The notes under the pieces: model-generated | The model's input: the letters and a program-made list of their open reading frames with translations, nothing else | Databases searched by the model: none | Told to the model about the DNA's origin: nothing | Made by a program: the position numbers and the translations under genes | Source of the DNA: Chloroflexota bacterium | GTDB taxonomy: Bacteria > Chloroflexota > Ktedonobacteria > Ktedonobacterales > Ktedonobacteraceae | NCBI GenBank assembly: GCA_005881995.1 | Contig: VBHV01000107.1 | Location: 1 to 11,060 of the forward strand | Direction of reading: 5' to 3' | DNA: 11,060 nucleotides | In this document: positions 7,700 through 11,060 of the stretch, piece by piece | How the letters are laid out: every line of letters begins with the position of its first letter | Numbering within the stretch: the stretch's first letter is position 1

Positions 7700-8125
7700 C
7701 TACCCTATTTCAATCTTCCCCTCAACCACCTCATCATCATCCTCAATCAAAAACACCCTGGCATAGGGCGGCTCAGGATAGAACTGGTGGGAAAAAATAA
7801 TATAGAGCAATTTGTTGCGCCTGGCCCACTCTTTATCGCGTGCGGAGGGATAGGCCTCGCTCTTTGGGTGGGAGTGATAGTAGATCATCTCGCCCTCGTA
7901 CTCCTCGATGTCGTCAAAGATATCGAGCAGCTCCCTGGGGTCGATGATCGAGAAATCGTCTGGATGTTCGGCGGCATTGGCGGTCGGGTAATGCTTCACT
8001 ACCCGGCCATCCTTGCTGCCAACGGCTCCGCATGCTTCATTGGGATAACCCTCTACCACATGCGCAACCATCTCTGCATACATGGATTGAGGAATACGCA
8101 CGACGAACGACGCGCCATCTACCAT
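7700..8125 (-). CDS. mec: JAMM/MPN+ zinc metalloprotease, Mec-like (sulfur carrier-cysteine hydrolase)
   Basis: A 141-residue single-domain JAMM peptidase, the usual size for bacterial Mec proteins. The zinc signature is complete: E30 in PNEACG, then H84-S-H86-P, seven residues to S94, and D97. In M. tuberculosis the family member Mec cleaves the CysO-cysteine adduct to release cysteine; the neighbours here (CysO-like carrier and CysM) imply the same reaction in the cytosol. The start is ATG 8125. A longer frame reaches 8284, but its extra residues come from antisense-like Arg-rich sequence inside cysM. ATG 8125 overlaps the cysM stop as ATGGTAG and has AGGA nine bases upstream, a typical translational-coupling arrangement. 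It is the last gene of the operon. Because the carrier ends Gly-Gly-Arg, this enzyme is also the best candidate to trim the terminal Arg, by analogy with QbsD acting on QbsE; that part is inference. Confidence 0.88.
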   Translation of the reverse strand: MVDGASFVVRIPQSMYAEMVAHVVEGYPNEACGAVGSKDGRVVKHYPTANAAEHPDDFSIIDPRELLDIFDDIEEYEGEMIYYHSHPKSEAYPSARDKEWARRNKLLYIIFSHQFYPEPPYARVFLIEDDDEVVEGKIEIG

Positions 8126-9054
8126 AACAATTTTTCCTCTAAATCGTCTTCCAGTTGATCCAGGTCGCGCGTCCACAGGTCTTCGCTCAGGTATTTCCAG
8201 CCGCCGTCTGCGAGGATCACGACGATCTTGCCGCGCTCCATGCTGGCCGCGACACGCAGCGCCGCGTGTAGAGCCGCGCCGCACGATGGGCCTGCGAAGA
8301 TGCCTTCCTGGTCTTTTAATTGGCGCGTGCGGCGGATGGCATCCCGACCAGATACCAGAATCTTGGCATCGAGCAGCGATTGATCCAGCACGGGCGGCAC
8401 AAAGCCATCTTCCAGGCTGCGCAATCCCTGCACGCCTTCGCCCTGCAGCGGCTCGGCGGCCACGATTTTAATGGCTGGATTGTACTCTTTCAAGCGCCGG
8501 GCATTGCCGGTGAGCGTGCCACCGGTTCCCAGTCCGGCCACAAACACGTCCAGGTCGGGCAGATCTGCTATAATCTCGCGGGCGGTGCCCTCGTAATGAG
8601 CGCGCGGGTTGGCATCGTTGCCGTACTGGTACAGCATCACATAGCGATCATCGGTGCGCGCCAGCTCCTGAGCGCGTTTCACCGCGCCATTGCTGCCCAG
8701 CGTGCCATCAGAGTAGATAATCTGCGCGCCATACAACTCGAGCATCTGCCGCCGTTCCTGCGTCACATTGTCGGGCATGACCGCAGTAAACTGGTAGCCC
8801 TTCACGCGGGCGATCATCGCCAGCGCGATGCCCGTGTTGCCGCTGGTCGGCTCCAGTAGAATAGAGCCAGGCTTCAGTACCCCGCTGGCCTCAGCCTCCT
8901 CGATCATCTTCTTAGCGATTCGATCTTTGATGCTGCCGGATGGATTTACACCCTCCAGCTTGGCGAAAATCTGCACGCCGGGACGCGGGCTAAAACTCTT
9001 TAGCTCGACAAGTGGTGTATTTCCGATGGTATCGAGTATGCTGCTATAGCGCAT
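8119..9054 (-). CDS. cysM: CysM-like cysteine synthase (sulfur-carrier dependent, probably O-phosphoserine using)
   Basis: A 311-residue PLP-dependent beta-replacement enzyme of the cysteine synthase family. PLP lysine K43 lies in GSIKDR; the substrate loop is TSGNTG (70-75), the PLP-phosphate loop GTGGT (176-180) and the pyridine-nitrogen serine S257 in GPSCG. It resembles M. tuberculosis CysM more than CysK: IGNTPLV, the LYQYGN motif, GEGVQGLRSLEDGFVP and ADGGWKYLS near the end all have counterparts there. R212 falls at the place of mycobacterial R220, which is reported to select O-phospho-L-serine over O-acetylserine. The predicted reaction is O-phosphoserine plus carrier thiocarboxylate to carrier-cysteine adduct plus phosphate. 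ATG 9054 has a GGGGG/GGGGA site 6 bases upstream. It starts 18 bases after the carrier stop and overlaps the protease start by 7 bases, so the three genes are surely co-transcribed. Confidence 0.92.
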   Translation of the reverse strand: MRYSSILDTIGNTPLVELKSFSPRPGVQIFAKLEGVNPSGSIKDRIAKKMIEEAEASGVLKPGSILLEPTSGNTGIALAMIARVKGYQFTAVMPDNVTQERRQMLELYGAQIIYSDGTLGSNGAVKRAQELARTDDRYVMLYQYGNDANPRAHYEGTAREIIADLPDLDVFVAGLGTGGTLTGNARRLKEYNPAIKIVAAEPLQGEGVQGLRSLEDGFVPPVLDQSLLDAKILVSGRDAIRRTRQLKDQEGIFAGPSCGAALHAALRVAASMERGKIVVILADGGWKYLSEDLWTRDLDQLEDDLEEKLLW

Positions 9055-9072
9055 CTATTTCCCCCTGGCGGG

Positions 9073-9345
9073 TTAGCGTCCACCCGCCATCGCAGGCAAA
9101 AGGATGACCGTATCGTTGGGGCTGACGCTTGTCTCGAGTCCCTGCAAGAAACGGACATCCTGGTCATTGACATATACATTGATAAAGCGGCTGAGACTCT
9201 CCTCGGGCTGAATCTGCTCTTTCAGCGCCGGAAAGCGCTGGTACAGATCGGCCAGTATCTCAGTAAGATTGCCTCCCTGGGCGGTCACCTGTTTCGAGCC
9301 GCCGACAGAGCTGCGCAAAACGGGCGCTAAACGCACGGTCGCCAT
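9073..9345 (-). CDS. cysO: CysO-like ubiquitin-fold sulfur carrier protein ending Gly-Gly-Arg
   Basis: A 90-residue beta-grasp protein of the ThiS/MoaD/CysO group. The closing part, RFINVYVNDQDVRF followed by a Thr-Val-Ile-Leu-Leu-Pro strand and AMAGG, is close to M. tuberculosis CysO, which ends in the activated Gly-Gly. When adenylated and thiolated at the C-terminal glycine, such carriers give sulfide equivalents to CysM. Here the stop codon falls one codon later: G88-G89-R90. An Arg after Gly-Gly would block adenylation until removed, as in the QbsE precursor (Gly-Gly-Cys-Phe) that the JAMM protease QbsD trims. ATG 9345 has GAGGAG about 9 bases upstream. It is the second gene of the operon, 112 bases after the E1 gene (a gap filled by an inverted repeat) and 18 bases before cysM. 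A MoaD-like molybdopterin role is less likely given CysM and Mec next door. Confidence 0.9.
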   Translation of the reverse strand: MATVRLAPVLRSSVGGSKQVTAQGGNLTEILADLYQRFPALKEQIQPEESLSRFINVYVNDQDVRFLQGLETSVSPNDTVILLPAMAGGR

Positions 9346-9368
9346 ACTTTATTACTCCTCATTATTTC

Positions 9369-9442
9369 GTAGGGGCGCGATTTATCGCGCCCTTTCAGGA
9401 TTATCGATTTGTGGATAAGGGCGCGATAAATCGCGCCCCTAC
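9369..9442. repeat. Inverted repeat of 26-bp arms, each itself palindromic, inside the operon
   Basis: Arms 9369-9394 and 9417-9442 are perfect reverse complements around a 22-base spacer. Each arm begins or ends with the GTAGGGGCG unit and contains its own dyad, GGGCGCGAT-TT-ATCGCGCCC. The DNA can thus form either one long stem or two short hairpins. It lies in the 112-base gap between the E1 and carrier genes. A REP/MITE-like non-coding repeat is likely. In the transcript it could act as an attenuator or as a processing or stability barrier. Confidence 0.85.
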
Positions 9443-9457
9443 AGACGGGATGTCGTT

Positions 9458-10651
9458 CTACGAACGCACCGGCATAGCGCACACATCTGCGTAGGTCGGC
9501 AGATCCTCTGGATGGCCATTTTCGCCGCAGGCCGGGCAATTGGGGTCGCGGAAGAGGTGCAACTCGCTGAACTCGCCCGCCAGCGCATCGTAGGTCATCA
9601 AGCGTCCTACCAGTGGCTCTCCGATGCCCAGCAAGAGTTTAATCGTCTCGGTTGCCTGCAACAGCCCAATAATTCCGGGTAGCACACCCAGCACGCCCGC
9701 TTCTGCGCAGCTTGGAGCAAGCGCAGCCGGTGGCGGCTCTGGATAGAGACAGCGATAGCACGGCCCTTCATACGGCTTGAAGACCGTCAACTGGCCCTCA
9801 AAACGGAAGACGCTGCCATGCACGACCGGCTTATTGGCGATCAGTGCAGCATCGTTCAAGAGATAGCGCGTGGGGAAGTTATCGGTGCCGTCAAGGATGA
9901 CATCGTAGTCGGCAATGATGCGCGCCACGTTACTCTCGTCCAACCGCTCGATGTACGTAATCACCTTCACATCAGGGTTCAACGCTTCGATGGTTTCGCG
10001 CGCCGACTCAGCCTTATATTGACCAACACGTTGCGTGTTATGTAAAATCTGACGCTGCAGGTTGCTCTCTTCCACCACGTCAGCGTCGATGATGCCGATA
10101 GTGCCGACACCGGCCGCGGCCAGGTAAAAAGCGGCGGGAGAACCCAGGCCGCCCGCGCCGATCAACAATACGCGCGAGTCAAGCAGCTTGAACTGTCCCT
10201 GCTCACCCACTTCGGGGACGAGCAAATGGCGGCTGTAGCGTTTCGCCTGCGCCTCGCTCATCGTGCGTGGCTGCACGAACGGCAAGCCGCTGCCTTTCCA
10301 CGAGCCGAAACCGCCCGACATAGAGATCGGATTCGCATAGCCCATCTGCTTCAAAGTCGCGCCGGCCATGAGCGAGCGCACGCCTCCCGCGCAGTAGAGC
10401 ACCACCGTCTTCGATTTATCGGGGACCGCTTCTTCTATCTGCAATTCGAGATAGCCGCGCGGCACATGGATGGCTCCGGGAATATGTCCCTCGTTCCACT
10501 CAAGCGTCTCGCGTACATCTACAAGCACAATTTCCTGCTCGTCTTGCCTGGCCTCGTGCTGGTTGGCGAGTGCTTCGTTCACCTGCGATGGCGTCCATTC
10601 TGATATTTGTTTGCGCGCCTGCCGCATAATTTCGCGGGATGCATCACCCAT
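9458..10651 (-). CDS. Rhodanese-E1 fusion, MoeZ/MoeB-like sulfur carrier adenylyltransferase
   Basis: A 397-residue two-domain activating enzyme. Residues about 15-128 are a rhodanese domain with active-site C87 in the loop CAGGVRS, which would carry a persulfide. Residues about 131-385 are a ThiF/MoeB-type E1: ATP loop GAGGLGS (165-171), NLQRQ (197-201), DGTDNFPTR (254-262), conserved SCAEAGVLG with C315, and zinc pairs C298/C301 and C372/C375. It would adenylate the carrier C-terminus and convert it to a thiocarboxylate. In mycobacterial MoeZ and eukaryotic Uba4/MOCS3 the rhodanese domain is C-terminal; here it is N-terminal. ATG 10651 has GAGAGG about 9 bases upstream. It is the first gene of the leftward operon. 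It could also serve molybdopterin or thiamine carriers encoded elsewhere. Confidence 0.9.
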   Translation of the reverse strand: MGDASREIMRQARKQISEWTPSQVNEALANQHEARQDEQEIVLVDVRETLEWNEGHIPGAIHVPRGYLELQIEEAVPDKSKTVVLYCAGGVRSLMAGATLKQMGYANPISMSGGFGSWKGSGLPFVQPRTMSEAQAKRYSRHLLVPEVGEQGQFKLLDSRVLLIGAGGLGSPAAFYLAAAGVGTIGIIDADVVEESNLQRQILHNTQRVGQYKAESARETIEALNPDVKVITYIERLDESNVARIIADYDVILDGTDNFPTRYLLNDAALIANKPVVHGSVFRFEGQLTVFKPYEGPCYRCLYPEPPPAALAPSCAEAGVLGVLPGIIGLLQATETIKLLLGIGEPLVGRLMTYDALAGEFSELHLFRDPNCPACGENGHPEDLPTYADVCAMPVRS

Positions 10652-10672
10652 GTTTTCTTACCTCTCGCTTTT

Positions 10673-10691
10673 GTTGATTATGTCTATCAAC
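10673..10691. promoter_or_regulatory. Dyad GTTGAT/ATCAAC, candidate operator of the cysteine operon
   Basis: Perfect 6-base arms (10673-10678, 10686-10691) with a 7-base centre. It sits between the candidate promoter and the ribosome site of the E1 gene, where a bound repressor would block transcription. I do not recognise it as a known cysteine-regulator site. Confidence 0.35.
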
Positions 10692-10715
10692 TTACTATAA
10701 ATAAGCACTATCAGA

Positions 10716-10745
10716 AGAGTACCATTTGCCTTTTCTGCTTGTCAA
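10716..10745 (-). promoter_or_regulatory. Candidate sigma-70 promoter of the leftward operon
   Basis: Reading leftward, a perfect TTGACA (10745-10740), an 18-base spacer and TACTCT (10721-10716). The start would be near 10709, about 58 bases before ATG 10651. Confidence 0.45.
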
Positions 10746-10853
10746 GGGAAAAGTAACGCCGGTGGCGCTACCTCGTTGGAGCTAACCTTTTGTTAGTTTA
10801 TTCATAGGTAATAACATGAACAGGTTACAAATTATTCCAGGCTGTTATCAACC

Positions 10854-10882
10854 TTGCAATTTTTATGTATGGCTGATACTCT
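10854..10882 (+). promoter_or_regulatory. Weak promoter candidate for the oxidoreductase gene
   Basis: TTGCAA (10854-10859), a 17-base spacer and TACTCT (10877-10882). The start would fall almost on the ribosome site (10888-10895), giving a very short leader, so this is tentative. Confidence 0.25.
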
Positions 10883-10904
10883 GTGTAGGGAGGAGCATTC
10901 ATTC

Positions 10905-11060
10905 ATGAGCGAGACAGTCGATATCGTTATCATCTGTGGGGGGGTGATGGGCGCCAGCATCGCCTATCACCTGGCAAAACAGGGAGGCAGCAAGGTTGTC
11001 TTACTCGAACGCCAGGCCATTGGCAATGGCACAACGGGCCGTTCGGGCGCTATCGTGCGG
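10905..11060 (+). CDS. FAD-dependent oxidoreductase (DAO/sarcosine oxidase-like), 3'-truncated
   Basis: The first 52 codons of a flavoprotein whose remainder lies beyond the window. The start ATG 10905 follows GGGAGGAG (10888-10895) after 9 bases. Residues 6-16 form the beta strand and dinucleotide turn of a Rossmann fold (DIVIICGGVMG), then ASIAYHLAKQGG, and a second strand KVVLLER whose acidic residue would bind the ribose. IGNGTTGRSGAIVR after it is typical of DAO-superfamily oxidases and dehydrogenases acting on N-methylated or D-amino acids (sarcosine oxidase beta, dimethylglycine dehydrogenase, DadA). The first glycine of GxGxxG is Cys12 here. It is divergent from the cysteine operon, and substrate and link to that pathway cannot be judged. 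Confidence 0.8.
   Translation, partial: MSETVDIVIICGGVMGASIAYHLAKQGGSKVVLLERQAIGNGTTGRSGAIVR

Larger units (their letters stand above)
10652..10904. other. Divergent intergenic region between the cysteine operon and the oxidoreductase gene
   Basis: A 253-base AT-rich gap with a dyad close to the operon start, a leftward promoter candidate and a weaker rightward one. No small gene or RNA is recognised. Confidence 0.6.

Noticed and set aside
7700..8284. Longer 194-residue version of the JAMM protease
   Set aside because: Its first 53 residues are Arg/Gly-rich and lie inside cysM in another frame; ATG 8125 has a ribosome site and the ATGGTAG overlap typical of coupled genes.
8320..8859. 179-codon open frame on the plus strand inside cysM
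   Set aside because: Antisense shadow of a clearly conserved PLP enzyme; His/Ala/Arg-rich composition and no ribosome site in a plausible position.
9073..10651. Molybdopterin or thiamine biosynthesis as the main role of the E1 and carrier
   Set aside because: No moaE, moaA, thiG or thiE neighbour; cysM and the JAMM protease in the same operon point to cysteine.
1..11060. CRISPR array, tRNA or rRNA
   Set aside because: No regularly spaced identical repeats with unique spacers, and no cloverleaf or rRNA-like sequence was seen.

Overview
The window looks like chromosomal DNA of a Ktedonobacteria-type Chloroflexota. The grounds are indirect: mid-range GC, a sensor kinase with a long EEL heptad coiled coil, a large XRE-TPR regulator, an FtsH with extra insertions, a mycobacterial-type CysM, and GTAGGGGCG-type palindromic repeats that I associate with this phylum. 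The taxonomic call is an inference; no rRNA or marker gene is present.

Layout. Positions 1-1758 (+) hold the 3' part of a PAS/PAS histidine kinase cut by the window edge. An ECF-like sigma factor follows at 1887-2510 (+). Converging on it is a 593-residue HTH-TPR regulator at 2549-4330 (-). A gene-free stretch of about 1 kb (4331-5295) holds candidate promoters, a GTAGGGGCG repeat relic and a run of stem-loops that would form a long structured leader for ftsH (5296-7593, +). A 68-bp perfect palindrome (7618-7685) separates ftsH from a leftward operon.

The leftward operon (10651 to 7700, -) is the most interesting part. Its order is rhodanese-E1 adenylyltransferase (MoeZ/MoeB-like), CysO-like ubiquitin-fold sulfur carrier, CysM-like cysteine synthase, and a JAMM (Mec-like) metalloprotease. 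Together these make up the protein-thiocarboxylate route to cysteine known from Mycobacterium tuberculosis. The E1 would activate the carrier C-terminus and its rhodanese domain would deliver sulfur. CysM would condense the thiocarboxylate with (probably) O-phosphoserine, and the JAMM protease would release cysteine from the carrier. Two points stand out. The carrier ends Gly-Gly-Arg rather than Gly-Gly, implying a trimming step. The E1 has its rhodanese domain at the N-terminus, the reverse of MoeZ. A nested inverted repeat sits inside the operon between the E1 and carrier genes.

Divergent from this operon, the first 52 codons of a DAO-family FAD-dependent oxidoreductase run off the right edge (10905-11060, +).
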